64,000 nt of DNA from Thereva unica (lineage: Eukaryota; Arthropoda; Insecta; Diptera; Therevidae): contig OX465282.1 of assembly GCA_949987705.1 (NCBI GenBank), positions 7,428,501 to 7,492,500 on the forward strand, in the 5' to 3' direction. The translations under genes and the position numbers were made by a program. The notes under the pieces were generated by a model, which saw nothing but the letters and a program-made list of their open reading frames with translations, was not told the DNA's origin and made no database searches. The first letter of the stretch is position 1. Each line of letters starts with the position of its first letter. Positions 11,681 through 21,300 of this stretch are shown here, one piece after another.

Positions 11681-12430
11681 CTTCTTCTTCTTCTTCTTTC
11701 TTCTTTGATCCGTTAGCTGGCGGTCCGAGCGGGACGTCCCACGCTGCTGTCGGTGCCGCTGGGTCCCGAACTCTATTCACGATTCGCTTCCATTCTTCTC
11801 GGTTTTTGGCGGTGTCTCGAGCCTCGGTAACTGATAATAATCGTTGATTCTTTAAGTCACCCTCGATATTCTTCAACCAGGTTTTCTTCGGTGCCGATCG
11901 CTGTATTCTCCAGTCTGCAGGACGGTCTCGCCAGAGAAGTTTACGTGGCAAGCGGTTATCATCCATTCGGCAAACATGTCCAAACCACCGTAGTCGACGT
12001 TTTTGCATTTCTTCTTCGATCAGTGTTTGCTGATCGCATCTTTGTCTGACAACCTCGTTTCGAAGGCGATCACGGAGTGAGACACGGAGGATCTGCCTCA
12101 AACATCGCATTTGGAAGACCTCGAGCTTCTTAACGTCCGGTTTGAGCAGTGTCCACGTTTCAGATCCATAAAGAAGAATCGGAAGAATCAACGTTCGGTA
12201 AAGACGTAGTTTTGTTTTGATGGAGATATTTGCTCGTTTCCATATGCACCACTTGAGCGAGGCGAATGTTGCTGTTGCCTGGCCGATACGGCTGTGAACG
12301 TCGGCCGTCGATGCTACTTTCGTTTCCTCAACCAATGATCCCAAATATTTGAACCTTGGAACCTGTTCGATTTGGGTTCCATCGAGGTGAACACTGGCTC
12401 TTGATCCATCCGTTGTGAGCACTCCATCCG
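11681..12430 (-). mobile_element. 5'-truncated LINE nested in the RTE-like LINE, with 12-bp target duplication
   Basis: The identical 12-mer TTGAGAACTGTT sits on both sides (11669-11680 and 12431-12442). The minus-strand ORF 12422-11583 encodes a non-LTR RT C-terminus: FKYLGSLVEE, then IKTKLRLYRTLILPILLYGS with ETWTL, then RRLRWFGHVCRMDDNRLPRK. The 3' end is a (GAA)n microsatellite (plus-strand TTC run 11681-11703), as in RTE-type elements. The ORF runs past the element's 3' end only because the flank happens to be open. Clean TSD, tail and open frame suggest a fairly recent insertion. Confidence 0.85.
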
Positions 12431-12442
12431 TTGAGAACTGTT

Positions 12443-12860
12443 AAATTACTGGAGTTTTCATAAATTTTATAAAACAAAGAAAACGGGCGATTATCTTCGT
12501 GGCCATAAAAAGTGGCAAAAGCACACGCAATTGACCGGCTCTTGTTCGATACGGAGGACAAGCAGCTTTTGAAGTGGTTAGAATTTAGTTGGGGGACTGC
12601 TTTAGTAAAATTACCTGCATACGGGCTTCCGGTCTACTTTGGCGTCCAGATCTCCCAGCATGATTTTTACATCATATCTGGGGCTAGTATTAAGTTCCCG
12701 TTCAACTACTTCGAAGAATTCTTTTTTAATCGTCCTGGGATTCTTTTATATGTATGTGAACGTTTATGGGGCTGATGTTCTCCTCGCACACGAAGGGTGC
12801 ATAGCCTTACGTTTATTACTTTAAAGCCGATAATGGTAGGCTTCATTCTTTTGCTGACCA
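12443..12860 (-). pseudogene. Endonuclease part of the split RTE-like LINE
   Basis: The reverse complement carries the AP-endonuclease core seen also at 33420-33670, with a degraded version of YDVKI-x-LGD and the following GRE-x-VYR segment near 12620-12680, interrupted by stops. It belongs with 10105-11680, the two having been separated by the nested LINE. 12861-13608 contains no identifiable feature except the exon 4 acceptor. Confidence 0.6.
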
Positions 12861-13608
12861 TAAAATCTGCATATATACTAGCAACTAGAATTACCAGGTC
12901 ACGTCAGCATAGGCGGTCACTTTAGTTCCTCCTTCCTATAGTTTCCTGAGAATTTCGTCCAATACCAGAAGTTATAGTAGCGAGAACATCACTCCTTCCC
13001 ATGGTTTGTCTTTTATAATGCTTCAGGTAATTTTACATCTTCCAAGTCCCGCATGAATGTCTTTGGTTGCAGCATTATGGCTATCCATCGTCCAAGCGTT
13101 GCCTCCACCTCTAACTCCGTCGGGGACTCTAGAGTAGCTGTATTCGTTATATTAGTAAAAGTACCTTCTATGGCTAGGAAACTCACGAATGTATATTGTT
13201 TATAATATATGGAATGCTTAACAGTTCGGACCACTTACCTGAGAGCAGTATCGTGGACTTGATGTGCAGTGGGCATGTTGGGCTCTGCATAAAGGTGCTT
13301 GTTTAATGGTTTCTTTTAACTCTAGTTTGATTATTCATTCCAGGTTTGTCAACATAAAGGACGAGAGATTATTAGTCATATAAATTGAAATTTATTTTAT
13401 CCATAACTTCGACTTTATTGAGTGCAATGTATCAAGCAATATCTTTTACCTTGCAGAACGTGCTTCATCCTTATAAAAGTCAATCAAGCCTAATAAAGGA
13501 AGACAACAAATCCCCCATATTTTTATACATAATAAATATCTCTTATTTATTTATTTATTTTTTTCACAAGACCAAAAAATTGATTATTCAGTAAAATTCT
13601 ACTTGCAG

Positions 13609-13653
13609 CAACCCTGACAACTTGCCAAACAGAAGATGGGGCTCGATGAGACA
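13609..13653 (+). CDS. Host-gene exon 4 (45-nt micro-exon)
   Basis: The acceptor is ...attctacttgcag (ends 13608) and the donor is gtaaga at 13654. It enters and leaves in phase 2, so 45 nt can be skipped without a frameshift. It encodes residues 122-136, SNPDNLPNRRWGSMR, continuing the basic stretch of exon 3. It is supported by consensus splice sites on both sides and exact phase fit to the exons before and after. Because it is so short, and followed by a 42.9-kb intron, it is the exon most likely to be alternatively used or to need transcript proof. Confidence 0.62.
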
Positions 13654-14590
13654 GTAAGATTTTTTTTCTCCTCTTTATCAAAATATTTTGCTTCCGCCAA
13701 TTTAACGCAACATTTTGGGGTTCACTTGCTTCTTAGAATTATTTTTCCTCACAATGGTGAAGGGATTGAATGGTTGTGATAAGGGATGTTATATCTATAT
13801 AATAAATTTTTTTTTGGGGGGAGAAAAGGAGCAGTTAATGTCTCTAAGAAGAGGCGATTTTCGTTTAGTTAATTTCTACCTCAATTAAGTCCTGTATGGG
13901 AGAGGATAAAAACATTTTTGTTTCTGTTGATTTTATCTTAATAGTGGTGTTGGGTGCTTTATTCCAATTAATTTATCGAGTTTTTGGGGGTAATATTCTT
14001 TGGTTGATGGTGTATTATGGCAGCTGTAGATGTAGACTTTTTGATATTGAATATTGAATTTTTGTTTTAGATTTAAGTGAATTGTTTGTTACAACTTTAG
14101 TTTTGTTAATGTGAGAAGAGTTGCTGGTTGTTAAGGTTTGTACACTTGGTGCAGCCTCTGAGGATACATTTTGGAGTGTTATGAGTTGAATTGATTCAAG
14201 TGTCTAACCTGATGGGGTATCGGATGTATTGGATGGTTGATTAACCTTTCGGCTTCGTTCGGTACGTTCATCTTCAAATATCGAATTTTTGGCAGTTACT
14301 CAAATTCTGGCTGTAAGCCATTTGTCAGAAGAGATTGTGAAATTGGCGCCTCTTTAAATAATCTCCGTCAAACTTGGGTAGAGTAGTTTTTGGTAGCTGT
14401 TACTTATGTGATTTACTTGGTATTTGTGTTGCAATGTTCCATACTAACAATTCCTCGAATCGTGTGGACAGAAGGACTTCTTGCACTTGTATTTAGAGTT
14501 GTAGGCAATCCCCAAACAGTAACCCAAGATAGTTGGATCATTAGTTAACTCCCATTTGTTATTCATTTCGATCGGGTGATGTAAATGCTA
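13654..14590 (+). other. Start of the 42.9-kb intron 4, no feature seen
   Basis: AT-rich, with no ORF, inverted repeat or tandem repeat that I can support. Confidence 0.5.
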
Positions 14591-14594
14591 TTTA

Positions 14595-15240
14595 GAATGG
14601 TGGTTGGTTTGTCCATTCCGCCCGTCTTCGTGTATATAGAATCTTGTCGTAGGTTGGAGGTGCACTCGCGTGCGTATTCTGGTCGGTACTTGCATGGTCC
14701 GCCACATCGACTGAGAAAGACAAAATTTTTGAGGATTGCACGCTTGTAGTAGTCAATTTTGCGCTTAAGAGTGACGATTCGGATATTGTCGTCGGCGTCT
14801 GGGTGAACCTCAATGGCCCTCCCCTAGTAGCCAGTCAGGATTTCTTCAATAGACAATAGGTGGTCACCCACAACTCTTCGGAAATTTGTTTAAAGGATTT
14901 GACTCCAAATGAGATGATGCCGAGAATAAAGTTCCAATCTGTTCCAACATCGGTTATCATGCTGGAGTTCCTGTTCATTTTATGGATGCGTTGCGCCAAA
15001 AGTTTAGAAGCGCCAACAGATTTTGTAATACGTTCACTATAAATTTTGGCGCAATGTCCTCTTCGAGCAATGAAGTGCTTAAACGCGGCAAGGAACGCTT
15101 CGGTTTTAGATCCATTAAGAACTTTCCCATTAAGTGAACTGTCTGACTTGAACAACATACCAAAACCGCTACACATGATTTGAGAATCATTCACCCTGTC
15201 CGCGTAGTCAATTCCACTAGTTGTAAAGGGTTTCAAAGCC
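14595..15240 (-). pseudogene. BEL/Pao LTR retrotransposon integrase remnant
   Basis: The minus-strand frame 15236-14835 begins KPFTTSGIDYADRV and continues through SKTEAFLAAFKHFIARRGHC to SFGVKSFKQISEELWVTTY, the layout of the BEL/Pao integrase core. Farther downstream (14813 on) a shifted frame reads EVHPDADDNIRIVTLKRK, the typical C-terminal strand of the family. Expected catalytic-region residues are partly lost (the usual Y-S-D-N-G-T is YSERIT). 15246-15560 may hold a further degraded piece that I could not classify. Confidence 0.7.
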
Positions 15241-15792
15241 AGTCAATCATGAGTTGGTTATTCGCCTTTTGCTCAGCAGCGAGGAGTTTCAGACCAAACA
15301 ACAGCAGTGGACGGTCACTCCTAGAAGTCTCCTTCTAACAGGCTGCCAATATTGGTTTGTGGTTGAGTGACAAAGTTGCCTGTGTCGTCGAGCAGAAGTT
15401 CGAAAGGGGATAGTCGCTGTCCATGGCAATGTATTTTGGTAATACTCCGTAAGTTGATGAAGGGTTCTGATTGCTAGATATAATTGGATTGAGGATCTGG
15501 AGGCCCCTATGCAGAACCGCATGTGCAGAAATGTCAAACACTTCACAGGAATATCCGATCAGACATCTGCTTTCAACCGATTTCAGACATCGTCATTATT
15601 TCTAATATATTCCCTTAACATCACACAGCAATCCACAACAACAGAACAAGAGATTTTCTTTCTGGTTTGGTTAGGCAAGCGAGGCTCGCATCACCAACAT
15701 TCCGGGGGAGTTGAACTAGGTACTCGCGCGACACGCATTTTTCCAACCTTTGATACGGAGTATACCCACATTTTCAGTGAAAAAGCATAGTA

Positions 15793-16514
15793 GTATAGCT
15801 ATGTTGGTCTGGGTCACCTATTTTATAATATTGCGCAAACAAGGTTTTCTTTTGTGGCTTGAGGTGAAACTTTTGCGGTTTATGTCTTAGGAAGCTTTTG
15901 CGGTTTGGGGAGCCAAGAAAGGATAGACGACCAAATCAGGCGAAGGAAATGGAATTGGGTTGGCCACACCTTGCGACGCGAAAACGAAAACATAGCTAAA
16001 CAGGCCCTTGACTGGAATCCGCAAGGATCCCATCAAGTCGGAAGACCTAGAATAACGTACTAGCAGAAGCCGCAACAACTGGGAGATCCTGGTCGGAGCT
16101 GAGAGCTGTCGCGCAAAACAGTCTGCTGGAGGGCAACTGTTTCCGCCCTATGTCCCATGAGGGATTAAAGGAGCGTAAAGAAGAAGACAATTCCATCGGA
16201 GTTCAGAATAGGCCTGAATCTTTAGTATACAAGTTGATGCAACTATGTATACAGAAAGCCATGCAGGCAGCTACACAGCAAGACTAGTTGGTGTGTCTGG
16301 TCTGCCTGACTGGCCTATCTGATCTGTCTGTGTAGACAAGTCTGTCTAGTCTAGTCTGTCTGGTCTCTCTTCCTAGTCTGTCTAGACCTAGACTAGACTA
16401 GTTAAGTTTGAGTTGTTTGTTCGAAACCGCAAACGCTTCCCAAGACACAAACCGAAGCTTCAGCCCAAGACACAAACGAAAAGCTTGAGTGGCACCGGAC
16501 CCACATAGCTATAC
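15793..16514. mobile_element. TIR element enclosing a LINE tail and a CTAGTCTG-type microsatellite
   Basis: The left end GTATAGCTATGTTGGTCTGG and the reverse complement of the right end, GTATAGCTATGTGGGTCCGG, form terminal inverted repeats. They extend about 100 bp inward with shared TTTTGCGGTTT and GTCTTGGGAAGC motifs. Between them lie a LINE 3' fragment (about 15893-16195, plus) and a degenerate run of TCTGTCTAGTC units (about 16300-16410). Confidence 0.6.
15893..16195 (+). pseudogene. RTE-like LINE C-terminus and 3' end
   Basis: The plus-strand frame reads RIDDQIRRRKWNWVGHTLRR, then QALDWNPQGSHQVGRPR, with a stop after ITY and later frames giving ATVSALCPM. This is the conserved C-terminal tail (W-x-GH-T-L-R, DWNPQG) of RTE-like non-LTR elements. 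The same tail occurs on the minus strand at 40318-40600. A stop codon splits the tail, so it is non-functional. Confidence 0.7.
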
Positions 16515-17758
16515 CACTTAGCATGACTTTATGGGCGGGGAGAAGTACAACACAATGTTATCATGATAAAATTATGTGTAATATGTACACTGCATCGGCA
16601 ATCACCCCGGAGCGCCCAATTAAAATATATCAATGGCTCAAATACGCCTTTTTCGTCCTTCAAAAAAGGGAAAGTTGGTTGAAAACTTCCCATCGTTCTA
16701 CGATTGGATCCTACGCGCTATGTGGGGGGAGGTTGGTTCCGGTTCGCGGTGCAGGATTGGCTGACAAGTGACAGTTAATCATTTCCATTAAATTGACTCA
16801 TGTCACTAACACAACGCAAAAAAAAGGAACGATAGGGGTGCCAAGAGCATTTGGCAATTTATAAAAATTGGCACTTACCTTTTTCAGGTGACATCCTGAT
16901 TCCGAGTAAGCATGATCAATCGGTGGTGGTTCCATTGACCTAATTTGCTGGTCAAAAGTTTCCAAGAGAGACCAGGCCGAATTTAAGCAATCTAGTTTCT
17001 CTACGAAGTAATTTGATATCGTTTTACACTGCACTGTCTTTGGTAAAGTTAATGATCACCCGATGGATTTCCTAGGAGCCATGAAGCTATCAGAGTAAAA
17101 AGCTAAGCTCAAAACATAAAACTCCTAATGGGCGGATAATTCGTTGACAGACTACATATATTATTTTTTCACAGTCCCGTTTTGTATTGAATGAGAGGGA
17201 TTAAAATAAAAACCCAAGTTGGACGAAGACTAACAATTTACCTTAGTTTTTTTCATATCGTTCCAAAATCTTACCCAATTTAAAAAAATCTCATAGCGCA
17301 AGTTCACAATTATCGTTTCACCTAATTCTCTGGTACGTTAACTATACTAACTCCCCGAAAAGTATTCCCTATGGTTTCCAATATAAGAAGCTCCTCTGTT
17401 GTGTTGAGTAGAATCTATAAGGAATTGTATGTATATTGTGCAAATCACCGCTTGATTTCGCTAATAAAATTTCTATGTTTGGTGGGACGAGAGCGATTTC
17501 AAACATGATTTGCATATTCTTTACCTAGGTCAATTTGATCGCAGGTAGCCACTATAAAATCAAATGACGTTGTGTTTAACCATGACAACGTATATGGAAA
17601 GTACCCAGCATCTTGGTCCATTAACGTGAAAGAATAACAACTTTTTGGACTAACTAACAAAATCTTCAAGTTCTTTTTTTCAGACTATTCGAATCATCAA
17701 TTGCTAGCTAGCTAAGAAATGGAAGATATACAATCTATATGTACTAATTTGGACTATG
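16515..17758 (+). other. Intron 4 stretch, no feature seen
   Basis: No supported gene or repeat. Short ORFs at 16523-16771 and 16798-17034 show no protein-like signature. Confidence 0.45.
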
Positions 17759-17975
17759 TTTTTTTTATGTGACACACTAGAGACTTAAGGCCCCCATACA
17801 CGGTCAAATTGGCTGTACAACCAGATTTTCATCAAACCTATAAGCGCAATGTATTTTGATCGGCCGACCGGCCCACAATCGATAGTTTTGGTTGTACAAC
17901 CGCACTTCGCTGTACAACCAATTGGACCGTGTATGGGGGCCTTTAGGGAAGGCCCCTTTGTCCCCCCCCCCCCTT
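17759..17975 (-). mobile_element. SINE tail fragment, minus strand, split by a MITE
   Basis: It reads TTTTTTATGTGACACACTAG AGACTTA, then after the insertion TTTAGGGAAGGCCCCTTTG, matching the reverse complement of the 3' tail of the SINE at 5402-5863. The tRNA-like head is absent. A C-run follows at about 17966-17975. Confidence 0.7.
17788..17942. mobile_element. Harbinger-type MITE, 155 bp, TTA target duplication
   Basis: The terminal repeats AGGCCCCCATACACGGTC are identical over 18 bp at both ends and continue with few mismatches through AATTGG.TGTACA. TTA flanks both sides (17785-17787 and 17943-17945). A 3-bp TTA/TAA duplication is characteristic of PIF/Harbinger elements. The insertion interrupts the SINE tail, so it is younger than that SINE copy. 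Confidence 0.8.
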
Positions 17976-19257
17976 GGTTGTCACTAACAGCAAAGCGTGA
18001 ATTTTAACGAATGATTGACACATTTTTGCACTTGGTATTGGTAATACCTCGAACAAATAGGAAACAGTTCATTATAGTAGATGGCAATTATAGATGATGT
18101 CATGATGGCACCATACTATGGTTTTGTGTTATATAAAATAAGAAATGGTCGTTCAATTTGCATCAAACAAAAATATAATTGAGTGTGGATATAAGGTAAA
18201 TTATGTGTCTTTCTTAATTTTATTGCATTTCTCTTTTCAAGATACCAAATAAAGGTTTAAAAATAGTGCTTATTTGTTCGGGGAAAGGTCCATTAATTTG
18301 CCATTGGTCGCTCTTGATTTCAAAATAAATAAAAACCTTTTTTTTTAAATTAGCAGATTTCCATAGCCTAAATTGAAATTATACAATTAAAATATGCAAA
18401 TTGGTGAACCCTATCTTTAAAGATAAAAATTATCCAAAAAAGAAGTTTATTACGATTGATGATGCGTGTATTTACGACCAATCAATAATAAAAATTACCA
18501 CCAATCAAAATAATTTAAGCAAAGAAAAAATATCTTCTGTACAACCGCGCAATGTTTTCATCTTGACTACGATGGGAACAAGAAAACCTGGAAAAATAAA
18601 AAAAAACAAGGTGAGGAAAAACAGTTTATTTAAAATTAACCCAACCATCGTGAGTTTTGTGTAATCACCAATTTTTGGGGTCTCCAATTACAACAACTGA
18701 GTGTCTTCTATACGTATCAAAGCCAAACAAGTGAGACTGGCTCATTTGAGATGATTACGTCACAAGAAGCGCTAAACTTACTCAGCTTTCACTTGAGCTT
18801 AAATTTGCTGTCAATAGACGAAATTAATTAAGGCTGATCAGATTGTCTTGCATTTTATATGTATTCGTGAGAAGCGAGGGAGTGGGATGTCGTTAATATT
18901 AATTGGCAATTCGCGATGTTAATTTATAATTACGCTCGAGAAAAGAAGTAGTTTGGGACTTGAATGGTAGGTCGTAGATTTATTTAGCTTAAGCTAATTG
19001 TTAGGTGTTTTATTTGTTTAGTAAGTAAATTTGATTTTCTTAAATAATATAATCAAGGGAAGGATTTCAAGTCCTTAGCATATCGGTCATTACTTTATTT
19101 TGCAGTTGCTAAGCATGTACTTAACTTATAGGACGAAATTAGTCTGCATTGAAGAAATGAATGGCGGCCTTTTTCCGTAATCGATAAAAGGAAATATAAT
19201 AGGCATAGGAAACTACTAATTAAAACTGGTCAGAAAGACCAGCTATCTACTGTTTCT
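17976..19257 (+). other. Intron 4 stretch with one odd open frame
   Basis: AT-rich and without repeats I can identify. The frame at 18377-18663 is open, Lys/Asn/Ile-rich, and is discussed as a finding. It has no convincing start or upstream acceptor. Confidence 0.4.
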
Positions 19258-20100
19258 ATCATTCTCCCGCATGTGAAGCCAATAGAATCTTTCCCTTATT
19301 TTGCCAGAGTTTTGTTGACTCCCAAATGTCCGGGCTATTATGACACTCCTCGAGAATATCTTTTATCCCAGCACAATGAACTACCATCTACATTCGATGA
19401 GAGGTACCATCATAGGTTTCCCATTTGCGCTTCAATACTCTTCCTCGATGTGAAATGAATCCCATTGGTCCCAATAGCTCTTCAGGGTTTCGCTTCGTCC
19501 TTCCATTTCGCTTTCGCGATGTCCTTTCATTTAGACTTCTTCTCGTATTCTTTCCAAGATAAAATCGGGGAAATATCTGGGTCGTGCCGTTGAGCATCTC
19601 GAAATCGCTGGTCCTTACATCTTATACTTAACCCAACAGTCGACCTCTAATGCTCATTACACTTCCTCGTTATGCCAACGATATTTAAAACCTGATTCGA
19701 ATGGTCGCCGGGACAGTGCAGTATCCATTGGAATTTCCCTGTTGCGATATTACATCATTCCTTCTCCAATATCTAATAGGATTCTGTGTGTTGACCTAAA
19801 GTCCAAATAAAGAATACATTTCAGCTACCTGGAACGAGTGGAAAACTCTATGTCGCCGATCCGTAGTTGTACTTGGTCTTCTGTTACAGTTTTCATCATG
19901 TACCGGTTTGCGTTTTTCAGCTACAAGCAAGTCAGCCCAGATGATACATCTTGACGCGCCAGTATCTACGGTAATTGTGCATTTTTCATCTTCAACTTTC
20001 CCTTTGGTGACAAGACTCCTGCCGTTCCGGTGCAGTTGGATAATGTTTGCGACACCTGGGGCTTCGACTTCCCTCAATAATTCACTCTAAGCGCCTTTCC
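19258..20100 (-). mobile_element. Gypsy-type LTR element remnant (protease and integrase pieces)
   Basis: The minus-strand frame 20077-19796 contains CTITVDTGASRCIIWADLLV, the aspartic-protease active-site motif DTGAS. Downstream on the minus strand, around 19500-19260, degraded frames read SYWDQWDSFHIEEEYW and then LLTRSDVIARTLGSQQNS, resembling the region before and within the integrase HHCC zinc-binding domain. RT and RNase H, which should lie between, are deleted. No LTRs were identified. Confidence 0.65.
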
Positions 20101-20242
20101 GCTGCTGTCCACATATTCCACAGCAAGTGGGGCAACTTTAACTCTCTGAAGACTCCGTTCTCCTTCGTTTTCGACAACCCTTTGTACGTTGGATCACCAC
20201 TAGTGATGAGCAAATGCAAGAACAAGGCAATACTGATATAGT

Positions 20243-20340
20243 ATTGCTCTTGGGCTTGCGAGCATGGCTAAGTCTTGCTCTTGGTCTTGTGAGCATGGCT
20301 AAGTCTTAGTTTTGTTCTTGGTCTTGCTAAGCATTCTGGT
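20243..20340. repeat. Short degenerate tandem repeat (~32-bp unit)
   Basis: Units TTGCTCTTGGGCTTGCGAGC ATGGCTAAGTC and TTGCTCTTGGTCTTGTGAGC ATGGCTAAGTCT follow directly, then a decayed third unit with TTGTTCTTGGTCTTGC. Confidence 0.6.
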
Positions 20341-20855
20341 AACAGTTTGTACCATTTTTTTTTCTTTGTCTTCGGTCTGTGCAATGAGGTTGTCCATATC
20401 TTGCAGAGTCGATCTCATTGTTGGTCAGATTCCTGCTAATAGCCCGTTATTCTGCTATTACTGTTTGTGTCGATTCCTCTGATTGCCAAAATGATGCACT
20501 TCACAATATTCAAGGAGTTTAATGGAATCGTCATGGATTTATATTGTTGCTTGAGTCCGTGATGGCTACTGTTGGTTTCATTTGTGTTCAGTCCTACCTA
20601 TTACCTCACACTGTTTATAGTTGTAATATTGATTTACAGGAAGAGTTGCTCTTAAGAATATTTTTTTGGCTCAATTTTTGCACTGAACCGGCACGGATAA
20701 TACAGCTAAACCCAATGAAATTATGGTGAGAAAAAGTCATTTTTTCCGCAATACATGGGTCTTTTAACTCCTACTAGATCGAAATACATAATATGACGGA
20801 GTCTTCAAATTGGTTTGGAGGAACTCGGTACCCCTTGAAAATAACGCGCCATATA

Positions 20856-21300
20856 AAGCTCCGTTTATATCTACAGACACCGAACATACCAGACATGTGC
20901 CATTCCCAACACTGACAGACCCCTTTTATCCACATCTAACGTGTCGTTTCACACGACAAATACTAGTTATATTTTTGTTTAAAATGTTGCAACACTTCTC
21001 AGTGAAAGATTTATCCATGATCGCATTGTTAAAAAAAAAGAAAAAAATGCGTGCACGCTTCCGATGCTCTATTCATACTGCCCGGCAGACACCCACAGAC
21101 ACGTACAGACATAAACCGCGCAGACAAAATATTCTTTCCGCGAATATTCGCGTGGTACGGCCGATGTTTGTCCCAGTCTGCGCGGTCGTGTATGCACGGT
21201 ACATATAAATACGTTCATACACATCGTATAGAAGAATATTATTTTGTCTGGCACGGCACGTGTCTGGCACACTCGATGTCTGTAGATATAACCGGAGCTT
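20856..21300. mobile_element. MITE with ~50-bp terminal inverted repeats and TA flanks
   Basis: The left end AAGCTCCGTTTATATCTACA and the reverse-complemented right end AAGCTCCGGTTATATCTACA continue through GACA.CGA..(A/G)T.CCAGACA.GTGCC. TA flanks both ends (20854-20855 and 21301-21302), as for Tc1/mariner-type elements. 445 bp. Overlapping ORFs on both strands (21051-21311) lie wholly inside it and are not genes. Confidence 0.75.

Noticed and set aside
11583..12422. 279-residue ORF as a host gene
   Set aside because: It is a clear LINE RT C-terminus bounded by a target-site duplication.
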